The notes: generated from the sequence alone by a model not told the origin. Positions 15,864 through 24,002 are shown, numbered from the stretch's first letter. The stretch: 36,037 bases of DNA from a bacterium (GCA_039961635.1 JABRWB010000057.1:1-36037), one strand, 5' to 3'. Numbers and translations: made by a program.

Positions 15864-16643
15864 ATGGGCGAACACCACTGGAAAACTGCGATTACCGAAA
15901 TCAAACCGAACGAGGTCCGCCTTCGCGGCTACCGCATAGACGAGCTGATGGGCAGGACCGGATTCGCGGAAGCGATCTGGTTGGCGCTGACGGGCGAGCT
16001 GCCGTCACGGGAAGTCGGCAGACTCATCGAAGCGATTTTCGTTTCGAGCATAGACCATGGAGCGACTCCGCCTTCCGCGCTGGCCGCGCACACGGTCGCG
16101 AGTACCGGCGCGCCGATAAACGCAAGCGTCGCCGCGGGCGTACTGTCCATCAACAAATGGCACGGCGGAGCTATCGAGGACGCGATGCGGATGTTCTACG
16201 CGGGCGTCGAGCGGATGGATGCCGAAGGGCTGACGTTCGACGGCGCGGCGGGCGCGATTCTGGATTCGCTCAAGGCGAAAGGCGAGCGGGCTATGGGATA
16301 CGGTCACCGCGTGCATACGAAAGATCCGCGCACCGCGCGTCTTTTCGAACTGGCAAAGGATGCGAAGCTTGAAGGAAAATTCCTGAATCTGGCGCTCGCG
16401 ATCGCCGAAGCGATTGAAAAACGCTCGGGCAAGCCGCTTCCTCTTAACGTGGACGGCGCGATAGCCGCGGTGCTTTGCGAGCTTGGAATCCCGCCGGAGC
16501 TTGCGAACGCGTTCTTTATAATCTCCCGCGTGCCGGGGCTTGTCGCGCACGCGCACGAGGAGGTGACGCGCCAGAAACCGATGCGTGTGGTGGATCCGAA
16601 GGATCACGAGTACGACGGTCCGTCGGCGCGCGAATTGCCTTAA
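15864..16643 (+). CDS. Citryl-CoA lyase / short citrate-synthase homologue
   Basis: A 259-residue protein matching the citrate synthase C-terminal core, about 150 residues shorter than citrate synthase and the size of bacterial citryl-CoA lyases. The three catalytic residues are present: His100 in HGGAIED, His148 in GYGHRVHTKDPR and Asp197 in NVDGAI. Citryl-CoA lyase splits citryl-CoA to acetyl-CoA and oxaloacetate, and in some reductive TCA cycles works with citryl-CoA synthetase; the reverse condensation or another 3-hydroxyacyl-CoA cleavage is also possible. The ATG at 15864 has GGAGG five bases before it, and the conserved sequence begins there. It heads a run with an HD hydrolase and an aconitase-family protein. 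Confidence 0.85.
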   Translation: MGEHHWKTAITEIKPNEVRLRGYRIDELMGRTGFAEAIWLALTGELPSREVGRLIEAIFVSSIDHGATPPSALAAHTVASTGAPINASVAAGVLSINKWHGGAIEDAMRMFYAGVERMDAEGLTFDGAAGAILDSLKAKGERAMGYGHRVHTKDPRTARLFELAKDAKLEGKFLNLALAIAEAIEKRSGKPLPLNVDGAIAAVLCELGIPPELANAFFIISRVPGLVAHAHEEVTRQKPMRVVDPKDHEYDGPSARELP

Positions 16644-16717
16644 AGGGGGGCGGAAGAATGGATGGAGATTCGGGAGCGGTTTGAATTAACAATTGCAGCC
16701 ACGGAGGATTTAGATAA

Positions 16718-17269
16718 ATGCTTACACCGCAGGAAATGATGATCGCGAAGCTCTTCCCCGAGATCGAGAAGATCGGCTCGGAGGATTTGAAAAAGAAAAC
16801 CATCCGCTGCGTCCAGATGGCGATGGACGAGGGCAAGTGGAAGATGGAAGACCTGATGCAGATGCCGTTCACGCTTCTGGTCTTGCCCTGCCCCGTCAGC
16901 TTCGTCCAGCACACGCGCGCGGTCAGCGCGACCGCGCGCGCGATCGGACTCGCGCTCAAGGAGCAGTATCCCAACGAGCCGCGGATGCAGCCGGATATGG
17001 ACACATTGCTTTCGGGCGCGGTGCTGCACGACATCGGCAAACCGCTCGAATACGCGCGCGGCGCGGACGGAAAGTGGACGACGAGCGAATGCGGCAAGGC
17101 GCTGCGCCATCCGGTCAGCGGCGCGGCGCTGGCGCGCGAGGCCGGGCTGCCGTATTCGGTGCAGCACATCATCGCCGCGCATTCCTGGGAGGGAGACAAG
17201 TGCAGGCACGGAGTCGAAGCGATAATCGTCCACCACGCGGATTTCATCAACTTCGAGCCGATTCATTAG
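16718..17269 (+). CDS. HD-domain metal-dependent hydrolase
   Basis: A 183-residue HD-domain protein with the metal ligands in order: His65, the HD pair His104-Asp105 in VLHDIGKP, His131, His155, and HHAD at 172-175. HD enzymes hydrolyse nucleotides or other phosphate or ester bonds; the substrate is unknown here. The N-terminal 50 residues are helical and not recognised. The ATG has GGAGG about ten bases upstream. It stands between citryl-CoA lyase (74 bases before) and the aconitase-like gene (8 bases after), so it is probably in the same operon. Confidence 0.88.
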   Translation: MLTPQEMMIAKLFPEIEKIGSEDLKKKTIRCVQMAMDEGKWKMEDLMQMPFTLLVLPCPVSFVQHTRAVSATARAIGLALKEQYPNEPRMQPDMDTLLSGAVLHDIGKPLEYARGADGKWTTSECGKALRHPVSGAALAREAGLPYSVQHIIAAHSWEGDKCRHGVEAIIVHHADFINFEPIH

Positions 17270-17277
17270 GTTGAAGG

Positions 17278-18543
17278 ATGGAGAATATGGGAAAAACGTT
17301 TTCGGAAAAGGTTCTTTCGGAGAAGTCGGGAACGGACGCACGCGCCGGGCAAATCGTGACCGCGGTTCCCGACCTGTACCTGTCCCATGACAACAGCGCG
17401 GCGATTTCGTCGCACTTCGCAAAGCTAGGGTGCGCGCGCGTCAAGCATCCGGAGCGCGTGCTCATCGTGCTCGATCATTGCGTGCCCGCGGCCGACCACA
17501 AGCATGCGACGAACCATCAGACAATCCGCAAATTCGTCGCGGAGCAGGGAATCGAGCACTTCCACGACATAACCGACGGCGTGTGTCACCAGGTGCTGGC
17601 CGAGTTCGGATATGCGCGGCCGGGAATGCTGATCGTCGGCAGCGACAGCCACACGACGTCGCACGGCGCGCTGGGCGCGTTTGCAGCAGGCATAGGACGC
17701 ACCGAAACCGCGGCTGTATGGGCGACGGGAGACTTGTGGCTGCGCGTGCCGGAAACGATGCGGATAGAGTTGACCGGATATTTCAATCCGGGAGTGACGG
17801 CTAAAGACCTCTCGCTCGCGATAATCGGCAAAATCGGGGCGGACGGCGCGGATTACATGGCGGTCGAGTTCGCCGGGCCGGGCGCGGCCGCGTTGCCGAT
17901 GAACGACAGGCTGACACTGTGCAACATGACGGCGGAGATGGGCGCGAAATGCGGGTATTTCGAAGCGGACGAAATTACGCGGGAATACCTGGCCGCAACC
18001 GGCATTGCGCCGTCCGATTTCGACTGCGTTCATTCCGACGAGGACGCTGCGTATGCGTCCCGGCTTTCGTTCGACCTTTCCGAAATCGTCCCGATGATCG
18101 CGAAGCCGCACACCGTGGATAACGTAGTCCCCGCATCCGAGCTGGCCGGAACGAAAATCGATCAAGTCGTGCTTGGAACCTGCACGAACGGAAGGCTTTC
18201 CGACCTTGCCGCGGCCGCGGCGGTGCTTGACGGCAAGAAGGTTGCGAAATCCGTGCGCCTGCTCGTTTTCCCGGCGTCGAAGCGCGTATTTCAAGAAGCG
18301 CTCAAAGCGGGGATAATCGAAAAGCTGTCGGACGCGGGCGCGGTGATAATGAATCCCGGATGCGGGCCGTGCCTGGGGGCGCACGAAGGCGCGCTGGCGC
18401 CGGGCGAGGTGTGCCTGTCCACGTCCAACCGCAATTTCAAGGGGCGGATGGGCAACCCGGACAGCTTCATCTATTTGTGCAGCCCGATCACCGCCGCGGC
18501 GAGCGCGATCGCGGGGAAGATTTCTTCAAATTGGATAAATTGA
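17278..18543 (+). CDS. Aconitase/3-isopropylmalate dehydratase large-subunit homologue
   Basis: A 421-residue protein of the LeuC/homoaconitase large-subunit class, the length typical of the two-subunit type. The 4Fe-4S ligands are Cys302 (GTCTNGR), Cys362 and Cys365 (NPGCGPCLG). The GSDSHTTSHGALGAFAAGIG segment (121-140) is the family substrate and cluster region. Members isomerise 2-hydroxy tri- or dicarboxylates through dehydration. The small swivelling subunit (LeuD type) is not in this cluster, so it must be elsewhere or the partner differs. The ATG at 17278 is eight bases after the HD gene stop; an ATG at 17287 is an alternative. Confidence 0.9.
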   Translation: MENMGKTFSEKVLSEKSGTDARAGQIVTAVPDLYLSHDNSAAISSHFAKLGCARVKHPERVLIVLDHCVPAADHKHATNHQTIRKFVAEQGIEHFHDITDGVCHQVLAEFGYARPGMLIVGSDSHTTSHGALGAFAAGIGRTETAAVWATGDLWLRVPETMRIELTGYFNPGVTAKDLSLAIIGKIGADGADYMAVEFAGPGAAALPMNDRLTLCNMTAEMGAKCGYFEADEITREYLAATGIAPSDFDCVHSDEDAAYASRLSFDLSEIVPMIAKPHTVDNVVPASELAGTKIDQVVLGTCTNGRLSDLAAAAAVLDGKKVAKSVRLLVFPASKRVFQEALKAGIIEKLSDAGAVIMNPGCGPCLGAHEGALAPGEVCLSTSNRNFKGRMGNPDSFIYLCSPITAAASAIAGKISSNWIN

Positions 18544-18582
18544 ATACATGTAATTAGATTTTCGCGCCATGCGCGCGAGCGA

Positions 18583-18768
18583 ATGGAGGAGCGCAAAATT
18601 AACGCGGACGACGTGATTCGCGCTATTGAAAACGGCGATGAATCTGAATGTCTCGCGGAAAACGTTTATATGGTGCAAACTTCTGTGCGTCATAGGAAAT
18701 TGGCAGCGGTTTTTGTGGACAGGCACAGCTTTTTGCTGGTAATTACGGTATACTGGGTGGGTGAGTGA
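18583..18768 (+). CDS. DUF4258 protein, possible non-standard start
   Basis: A small protein of the DUF4258 family, 61 residues from the first ATG. Family members usually begin with RFSRHARERM followed by the segment seen here. That conserved sequence (IRFSRHARERMEER) is encoded in frame upstream, from ATT at 18553, but no ATG, GTG or TTG lies between the aconitase stop (18541-18543) and the ATG at 18583. Either an ATT or ATA start is used or the gene has lost its start. Such proteins often sit beside DUF2283 proteins, as here. Function is not established; toxin-antitoxin-like behaviour is sometimes suggested. Confidence 0.65.
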   Translation: MEERKINADDVIRAIENGDESECLAENVYMVQTSVRHRKLAAVFVDRHSFLLVITVYWVGE

Positions 18769-18769
18769 T

Positions 18770-18979
18770 ATGCGAATCACTTTCGATAAGGAAGCCGATG
18801 CAGTCTACATCTACCTGAAAGAGGGGCCGGTTGCGCGCACGAAGGACGCCGGAGATGGAATTCTCCTGGACGAGGATGATAATGGCGAAATCATCGGCAT
18901 TGAACTTCGGAGATTTTCAACAAGGCGGCATCCGGACAAGGCAAACGGGCTGTCCGTAACTGTGGAAGTCGGGAGCTAA
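18770..18979 (+). CDS. DUF2283 protein
   Basis: A 69-residue protein starting MRITFDKEADAVYIYLKEG, the standard DUF2283 opening, with EIIGIEL in the middle. I chose the ATG at 18770, one base after the DUF4258 stop, because the family starts at that methionine; a GTG at 18761 would add three residues and overlap the previous gene. It is probably translated together with DUF4258. Function is unknown. Confidence 0.75.
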   Translation: MRITFDKEADAVYIYLKEGPVARTKDAGDGILLDEDDNGEIIGIELRRFSTRRHPDKANGLSVTVEVGS

Positions 18980-19035
18980 TCCTTACGCCACGCAGGTCGC
19001 CTCTACTCGTCCCTTCCGGTATAACAGCTTCTGCC

Positions 19036-19327
19036 ATGACCGCACGCGAAAAACTGGCGCTTCACCGCTCGGCGATTCTCGAAATCGCGGAGCGACACGG
19101 CGCGGAAAATGCAAGACTGTTTGGCTCCCTCGAAAGAGGAGACGACGGTCCGCAAAGCGACGTGGATGTATTGGGACATATGGCTAAGGGCAGAAATTTT
19201 ATTGATTTCGTTGCATTCCGGCAAGACGTCGAAGAACTGCTTGACGGCAAAGTAGATGTTGTTTCGGATGGGGGAATAAAACCCCCAGACAAAGGATCAT
19301 GTGCTTGAGGAAGCCTTAGCACTGTGA
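19036..19327 (+). pseudogene. MNT-type nucleotidyltransferase with a C-terminal frameshift
   Basis: The N-terminal part is a minimal nucleotidyltransferase: FGSLERGDDGPQSDVDVLG contains the GS motif and the DxD metal pair (MntA/MNT family). The frame opened at ATG 19036 ends at 19308 with an unrelated tail after IKP. Dropping one C from the CCCCC at 19282-19286 restores KPQTKDHVLEEALAL and a stop at 19325-19327, which is the normal family ending. The gene is therefore frameshifted, or the run has a read error. GGGGG, seven bases, CCCCC make a small hairpin at this spot. MNT antitoxins usually pair with a HEPN toxin; none follows here. No Shine-Dalgarno sequence is visible. Confidence 0.7.
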
Positions 19328-19444
19328 ATCGGGATTTACTTTTCCTGTTGCTTATTTGGAATGACTAATTAGAACTGTTTTTTGTTTTTTCGATTAGAGA
19401 AATCAACCTATCATGCAATTCCTTGGACCGCTCTCTTGGTATTA

Positions 19445-20020
19445 TCAAGTGTGCTGCCGATTCATCGCCAAAGATATGGGTCTTTCGAGCAAATTGTTAC
19501 ATCCAAAACCATGTTCGGCAGCTAATTTAAGAAAATCGTTTTCGTATTTTTCAGGCTCCAAAAGTGCGAGCCACAATAGGGCTATGGGTTTTGGCCGCTG
19601 GTCATCGCCATTCGCAACATTTCTTGGCGCTTCCCTTCCAGGTTCGCCCAAGTTCCAAAGTTCAACATCTGCGATGCTTCTGTATGTAGCACCCAAGGCT
19701 CGATTGCCATCCCACGCGAGCGCTTCGACAAGCGCAGGAATGGCCTTTTCATTCAATTCAGGAATTTTTTCCGGTCCGGTTATTAAGTCATACCCATTCA
19801 TGCAATTTCCGCATCCGCTTGATGCCTTTGTCATAATCGCTACTTTGCTCTTTGTCGGCGAAAGGCAATATTGAATGTATGCAAATGGGGCCATTACTGA
19901 TGCTGGAGCGACAAACAATGCCAAAGCCAAAATAATAACAGCTGCTGGAATCCATCCGGGAATATTGTTCGCCCAAAACGGCTTTTTCGAAACAGATCCA
20001 CCTTTGCTATCGGTTGTCAC
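19445..20020 (-). CDS. Unknown single-span membrane protein
   Basis: A 191-residue protein I do not recognise. One membrane helix lies near the N-terminus (about 24-50, WIPAAVIILALALF), followed by a CGNC pair and a helical region with LNEKAIPALVEALAW that has a weak HEAT-repeat look. The C-terminal part would be outside the cytoplasm if the helix acts as a signal anchor. The GTG start has GGGAG seven bases before it, and a TATAAT lies 18 bases upstream, so it appears to be a real expressed gene. Its base composition is AT-richer than its neighbours, which fits the accessory character of 18544-20020. The stretch 19328-19444 is AT-rich with T runs and shows nothing else. Confidence 0.65.
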   Translation of the reverse strand: MTTDSKGGSVSKKPFWANNIPGWIPAAVIILALALFVAPASVMAPFAYIQYCLSPTKSKVAIMTKASSGCGNCMNGYDLITGPEKIPELNEKAIPALVEALAWDGNRALGATYRSIADVELWNLGEPGREAPRNVANGDDQRPKPIALLWLALLEPEKYENDFLKLAAEHGFGCNNLLERPISLAMNRQHT

Positions 20021-20056
20021 TCAGTAACTCCCGATCAAATTATACCGAAAACTGCA

Positions 20057-21079
20057 TTACTCCCTCGCGTCCTCTTCAAGCAAGCCCAGCGCTTCTTCCT
20101 CGTCCGGAACCGGAAGCGACAGCGGATCGAGTTTCGCGACGTCCGCGACGTCCTCCGCAATCTGCACCTTGAGCGACGCAAGGTCAGGAAACCGCCGTTC
20201 CGGGCGCAGCCGTCTCACGAAATCCATGTGAATCGTTTTGCCATACAGGTCGCCGTCGAAATCCAGCAGGTGCGCCTCGATAAGCTGCCGGTCGGGCAGC
20301 TCCCCGCCGTACACCGCTTTCACGCGCGCGGGCATTATGTTAATCGCCGCGTTGAACGGCCGCGGCCACTCCTCGCCGTTTTCGATGCGCGCGATTCCGG
20401 CATACACCCCCGCGGGCGGGCCGAGCTTTTCGTCCGGCAATAGCACGTTCGCGGTCGGGCAGGCAAGCGCCGCGCGTCCGATCCGCTCGCCGGGAATCAC
20501 GACGCCGCTCACGCGGTGGTACCGTCCCAGCAGCGCCGCGGCCGCGCGCATCCGCGCGTCGCGGATCATCCGGCGCACTAGCGACGACGAAACCGTGTGC
20601 CGCCCGATCAGCTTGCGCCCGATGCGCGAAAAGCCGATTCCCACTTCGTCGCAAATCCGGATGTAATCCACGTCCTTGTAAATCCGGTCACTGCCGATCC
20701 GGTGGTCGTAGCCGACAAGCAGCCCCTGGATGTCGAAATTCACATTTACCTTATCCAGAAATTCCCGCGCCTTCATTTTGGAAGTCGCCGCGTCGAAGTT
20801 GAGTTCGAGAAGGATTTGCACGCCTCGCGCCTCGAGCAAGGACACGCGCTCGCGCGGAAGCGCGATCAGCTCGCGCGGCAGGTGCGGATTGAAAAATATC
20901 GCGGGCGGGTAGTCGAACATCGCAACCATCGGAGCGGCGCCGACCGATTCCGCCAGCTTGGCGAGTCCATCCAGGATGTGCCAGTGGCCGCGGTGCACGC
21001 CGTCGAACGTCCCTATTGCGATCGCGACGCGCGGGCGCGCCGCCGGAAGCACTGCCGGGCTGTAAACCTCAAGTGCCAC
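20057..21079 (-). CDS. ribF: Bifunctional riboflavin kinase/FAD synthetase
   Basis: A 340-residue RibF, which phosphorylates riboflavin to FMN and adenylates FMN to FAD. The N-terminal adenylyltransferase domain has GTFDGVHRGH (23-32) and later GRHTVSSSLVR. The C-terminal kinase domain has CPTANV, AGVYAG, and the EAHLLDFDGDLYGK segment with RLRPERRF. It runs about 25 residues beyond the usual end with an acidic tail. The GTG start has no ribosome-binding site; a TACAAT ends eight bases before it, so the mRNA may be leaderless. It is divergent from the M42 peptidase. Confidence 0.95.
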   Translation of the reverse strand: MALEVYSPAVLPAARPRVAIAIGTFDGVHRGHWHILDGLAKLAESVGAAPMVAMFDYPPAIFFNPHLPRELIALPRERVSLLEARGVQILLELNFDAATSKMKAREFLDKVNVNFDIQGLLVGYDHRIGSDRIYKDVDYIRICDEVGIGFSRIGRKLIGRHTVSSSLVRRMIRDARMRAAAALLGRYHRVSGVVIPGERIGRAALACPTANVLLPDEKLGPPAGVYAGIARIENGEEWPRPFNAAINIMPARVKAVYGGELPDRQLIEAHLLDFDGDLYGKTIHMDFVRRLRPERRFPDLASLKVQIAEDVADVAKLDPLSLPVPDEEEALGLLEEDARE

Positions 21080-21086
21080 GGGGCGT

Positions 21087-21092
21087 ATTGTA
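21087..21092 (-). promoter_or_regulatory. -10 hexamer seven bases before the ribF GTG (leaderless)
   Basis: TACAAT on the minus strand is followed by seven bases and GTG at 21079. No Shine-Dalgarno sequence. The divergent M42 gene has the same arrangement 50 bases away. Confidence 0.45.
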
Positions 21093-21139
21093 TATCAGCG
21101 CGATTCCGGCAATGTTCCGCATCAAATCCGGCTTTCGTG

Positions 21140-21145
21140 TAATAT
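21140..21145 (+). promoter_or_regulatory. -10 hexamer six bases before the M42 peptidase GTG (leaderless)
   Basis: TAATAT, then CAACCG, then GTG at 21152; an overlapping TGTAAT (21138-21143) is an alternative hexamer. No Shine-Dalgarno sequence. Confidence 0.4.
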
Positions 21146-21151
21146 CAACCG

Positions 21152-22213
21152 GTGGAAACCGAACGGCTTTTCGAACTGCTTTCCGATTTGATCCTCGCGC
21201 CAGGCGTTTCGGGCAACGAAGGTGCGGTGGCATCCGTCGTCGAGGCGCGGCTTGCCGCCGCGGGAATAGCACATGACAGAATCCAGCGCGACGGATTGGG
21301 AAACCGCTGGATCCGGCTCGGCCCGGCGGGCGAGCCGAAGCGCGTGCTTATCGCGCATATGGACGAGATCGGATTCCGCATCACCTCGATCAGGCCGGAC
21401 GGCAACTGCCGCGTCGTCGCGGTCGGCGGGATCGACGCGCAGCTTTACGAGGGCGCGCCGGTCGTCGTGCACACCGCGGGCGGGCCGGTGCCAGGCGCGT
21501 TCGCCCCGGTCAGCCATCATGTCACATTCAGGACGGGCGCTTTCTCGGACAGGCGGCTTACCGCGGAGGATTTGATTCTCGACGTCGGCGCTCGCTCGCC
21601 GGAGGAACTCTCTGCGCTCGGCGTGAGGCTTCTCGATACCGTGACGTTTCCGAAGCGGATCGAAAAGCTCGCGGGCGGGCTTGTGCAGGCGCGCAGCCTG
21701 GACGACAGGTTCGGATGCGCGGCGCTAGTCGCGGCGGCGTCAAAGCTCGCGGAAAGCAAGGCGGAAGTGCCGGTTCCGACGGTTTTCGCGTGGAGCGTCC
21801 AAGAAGAGGTCGGGCTGCGCGGCGCGCGCGCGCTTGCGCACAGGTTCGCGGCCGCGGAAGAAGTAATCGCGATCGACAGCTTCACGGTTGGCGCGGGGCC
21901 GCGCGACAACAAACAATTCGATTCCGCGAAGCCGGGCGGCGGGCCGGTGCTGCGCGCGTTCGACGGGACGACGCTGGTTCCGGACGCGGCGCGCGATGCG
22001 CTTCTGGAAAAGGCGCGCGGCCTGGGATTCGAACTTCAGTACGGATACATGCCCGGCGGAAACGACGCGTCGATGTTCGAGTCCTCGGGCTCGCGCGTGT
22101 TCGGACTGAGCGTGCCGGTCGTTTACAGCCACACCGCCGCTGAGCGGATTCAAATGGGCGATTTGGCGCGGCTGGTGGATTTGATCGCCGCGTGGTGTGT
22201 CACCTGGTTTTAA
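21152..22213 (+). CDS. M42 family aminopeptidase
   Basis: A 353-residue metallo-aminopeptidase of the M42 (FrvX/YsdC, TET) family, which forms large cytoplasmic assemblies and trims peptides. Metal ligands and catalytic residues are visible: AHMDE (68-72, His69), SLDDR (182-186, Asp184 or Asp185), QEEVG (217-221, with catalytic Glu218 and Glu219), AIDS (240-243, Asp242), and the final His in SHTAAE. Length is typical. The GTG start lacks a ribosome-binding site. It ends 27 bases short of the convergent CapK-like gene. Confidence 0.93.
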   Translation: METERLFELLSDLILAPGVSGNEGAVASVVEARLAAAGIAHDRIQRDGLGNRWIRLGPAGEPKRVLIAHMDEIGFRITSIRPDGNCRVVAVGGIDAQLYEGAPVVVHTAGGPVPGAFAPVSHHVTFRTGAFSDRRLTAEDLILDVGARSPEELSALGVRLLDTVTFPKRIEKLAGGLVQARSLDDRFGCAALVAAASKLAESKAEVPVPTVFAWSVQEEVGLRGARALAHRFAAAEEVIAIDSFTVGAGPRDNKQFDSAKPGGGPVLRAFDGTTLVPDAARDALLEKARGLGFELQYGYMPGGNDASMFESSGSRVFGLSVPVVYSHTAAERIQMGDLARLVDLIAAWCVTWF

Positions 22214-22240
22214 TTATAAAGTATTTTTAATAACAGTTTT

Positions 22241-23626
22241 TCAGCTTACTTTCATATTTTCCGGACGAGACCGCGCGCGGGCTTTTCGATTCTCATCGCA
22301 CAGGTTGATCACCTGGCGCCTCTTGCCAGTTCCGGATGGATCTGAAAGCGCGCGCGGAATTTCATCAACCAATTCAGGAACTACGTTCACTCGCCCTTTT
22401 ATCCAAGTCTCCAGCTTAACGAGTGCTTTGCGAAGACAATCGTCCGTGAACTCCGGCCTGGGCACGATGTAAAATCGGCACAATGTCTCGCTTTCCTGAA
22501 CGAAGACGAATTCCTCCGCCGGCAGACCTCGAAGGGACTCCGCAACGCACAATCCGTGCAGCGTGCTTCCGTCGCTGAATCTTATCGAATCAACATCCCT
22601 TCCGATTAGTTTCCTCATCACGGGATAGCTACGGCCGCATTCGCATTCGACTTCCCCGGGCAGACACAGCTCCACACGGTCCTCGACGTCGTATCGCACA
22701 AGGGGCATTATCCTGTTATTGAGCTTCGTCAAAAGCAGTCTGCCTTCGCCGGAACGCGCGATTTTTCCGTCGTCCCTAAGGACCTCGGGGAAAACATGCG
22801 GAGAAAAAACATGCCAAGCTCCGTGCTCGCACTGGAACGCGATTCCGCCCGCTTCCCTGCATCCGTAGCGCTCGCGTATCGGCGCATCGAAAAAAGAAGA
22901 AATCTCGTCACGTGACGCGGCATCCAGCGCTTCCGCGGTCGGCACCACTTTTTTGGCGCGGATTTTTTTCAGACCAAGCTCAAGTGAATACCTGGCGAAC
23001 AGCTTGAGATTCGTGACATATCCCATTACCACATCCGGCGCCAGCGCTTCGATTTCCCGATGGATACGTATCGCGTCTTCTTTTGGGAACAAATAGCATC
23101 CGAATATCTTCTGCCTTAGCAAGGCATCGCGCATCCGCCTTCGGAGCTTGTATATTCCTCCCGTTTTAAGCTCGCTCGCTCCCCAAAGGCTTGCCGTTCC
23201 GGAGCACAGCGGAATGTTCGACTCTCCGGGATTGCCCGGAACGCTACGTCCGTACCATGCCAGCGCAATGCGCCAACGGCGCTCCAGTGAATCGAAAAGC
23301 ACTTTCAGCCGCCTGCCCGTGCTGCCGCTCGTGAATATCTCCGTACCTTCGTCCGATTTCGCGGTGTCCGCTCGCATTAAATCGTAATTGTCCCAAATAT
23401 CCCGCTTTGTCAACACGGGAAAGTCGTCAATCCCTTCGTAGCCCTTGCCGCGAAAATAGGGGACCGAGGAGGCTGCGTGCGACAACGCACGCTCGAGCTT
23501 GCATTTAACCGCATCGTTCATTTCCTCCACCGGCGCTCTCGCGAGCCTGTCCAGCTCCGCGATATGGCCGAAAACCGGCATCCGGGCCGATGCAAAATAA
23601 GTCCGTACTAATGCTTCCCGAATCAA
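22241..23626 (-). CDS. CapK/PaaK-like adenylate-forming enzyme
   Basis: A 461-residue member of the phenylacetate-CoA ligase/CapK branch of the AMP-forming superfamily. The phosphate loop is FTSGSTGRR (about 98-106), and RYGCREAGGIAFQCE plus YDVEDRV match the adenylate-binding motifs. CapK-like proteins are found with capsule and surface polysaccharide genes and probably activate a carboxylate; the substrate is unknown. A CECGR segment is also present. The start is a TTG at 23626 with AAGG close by. No glycosyltransferase or acyl-carrier gene is adjacent, so context does not narrow the role. Confidence 0.85.
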   Translation of the reverse strand: MIREALVRTYFASARMPVFGHIAELDRLARAPVEEMNDAVKCKLERALSHAASSVPYFRGKGYEGIDDFPVLTKRDIWDNYDLMRADTAKSDEGTEIFTSGSTGRRLKVLFDSLERRWRIALAWYGRSVPGNPGESNIPLCSGTASLWGASELKTGGIYKLRRRMRDALLRQKIFGCYLFPKEDAIRIHREIEALAPDVVMGYVTNLKLFARYSLELGLKKIRAKKVVPTAEALDAASRDEISSFFDAPIRERYGCREAGGIAFQCEHGAWHVFSPHVFPEVLRDDGKIARSGEGRLLLTKLNNRIMPLVRYDVEDRVELCLPGEVECECGRSYPVMRKLIGRDVDSIRFSDGSTLHGLCVAESLRGLPAEEFVFVQESETLCRFYIVPRPEFTDDCLRKALVKLETWIKGRVNVVPELVDEIPRALSDPSGTGKRRQVINLCDENRKARARSRPENMKVS

Positions 23627-23673
23627 CTCGCCTTAAAATATCGCCGCAAATAACGCAGCGGCGACTTGCCGCA

Positions 23674-23781
23674 TCATTTTACAGCTTCCGCAGAACCGAA
23701 CTGCCGAAACGTCAATTCGTTCCCGTCCGGGTCCGCGGTCGTGGGAAATTTCAGCCCGTTCACGCCTTCTCGAAGCTCGCG
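23674..23781 (-). pseudogene. C-terminal remnant of a VOC/glyoxalase-family gene
   Basis: The minus-strand frame ending at the TGA at 23674 encodes LREGVNGLKF followed by DPDGNELTFRQFG, the typical last strand of vicinal-oxygen-chelate proteins with its metal-ligand Glu. The upstream part of the domain is not recognisable in any frame. The remaining parts of the 23627-24027 gap contain only this and an inverted repeat. Confidence 0.5.
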
Positions 23782-23986
23782 CTGTTCGCCATGCGGCATT
23801 GCGCCGCTTTCTCGCAATACGCGCAGGCGGCATTCGCGGCATAGTAAAGCTCCTGCATACCCAACCAAATTAAAATCTCGATTCGCTCCCGATTCTTAAG
23901 CGCAAAGGGATTTCCCGACAAGCCTAAGAATTGCGGATGTATCTTCTTGAACTAAAACGCGCCTCCTTCCGGTACTAGCTATGCAT

Positions 23987-24002
23987 TGCGCGCAAGCGCG
24001 CA
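23987..24002 (+). repeat. Inverted repeat upstream of the PKD lipoprotein gene
   Basis: TGCGCGC and GCGCGCA are perfect arms separated by two bases, 26 bases before the ATG at 24028. It could be an operator or a leader hairpin. GC-rich dyads of this kind also occur by chance here. Confidence 0.35.

Noticed and set aside
15671-15904. N-terminal extension of the pentapeptide-repeat protein
   Set aside because: It lacks repeats, would overlap the citryl-CoA lyase start, and the ATG at 15670 has a good GGAGG.
17425-18384. Minus-strand open frame of 319 codons
   Set aside because: Antisense to the aconitase-family gene with its intact iron-sulfur motifs.
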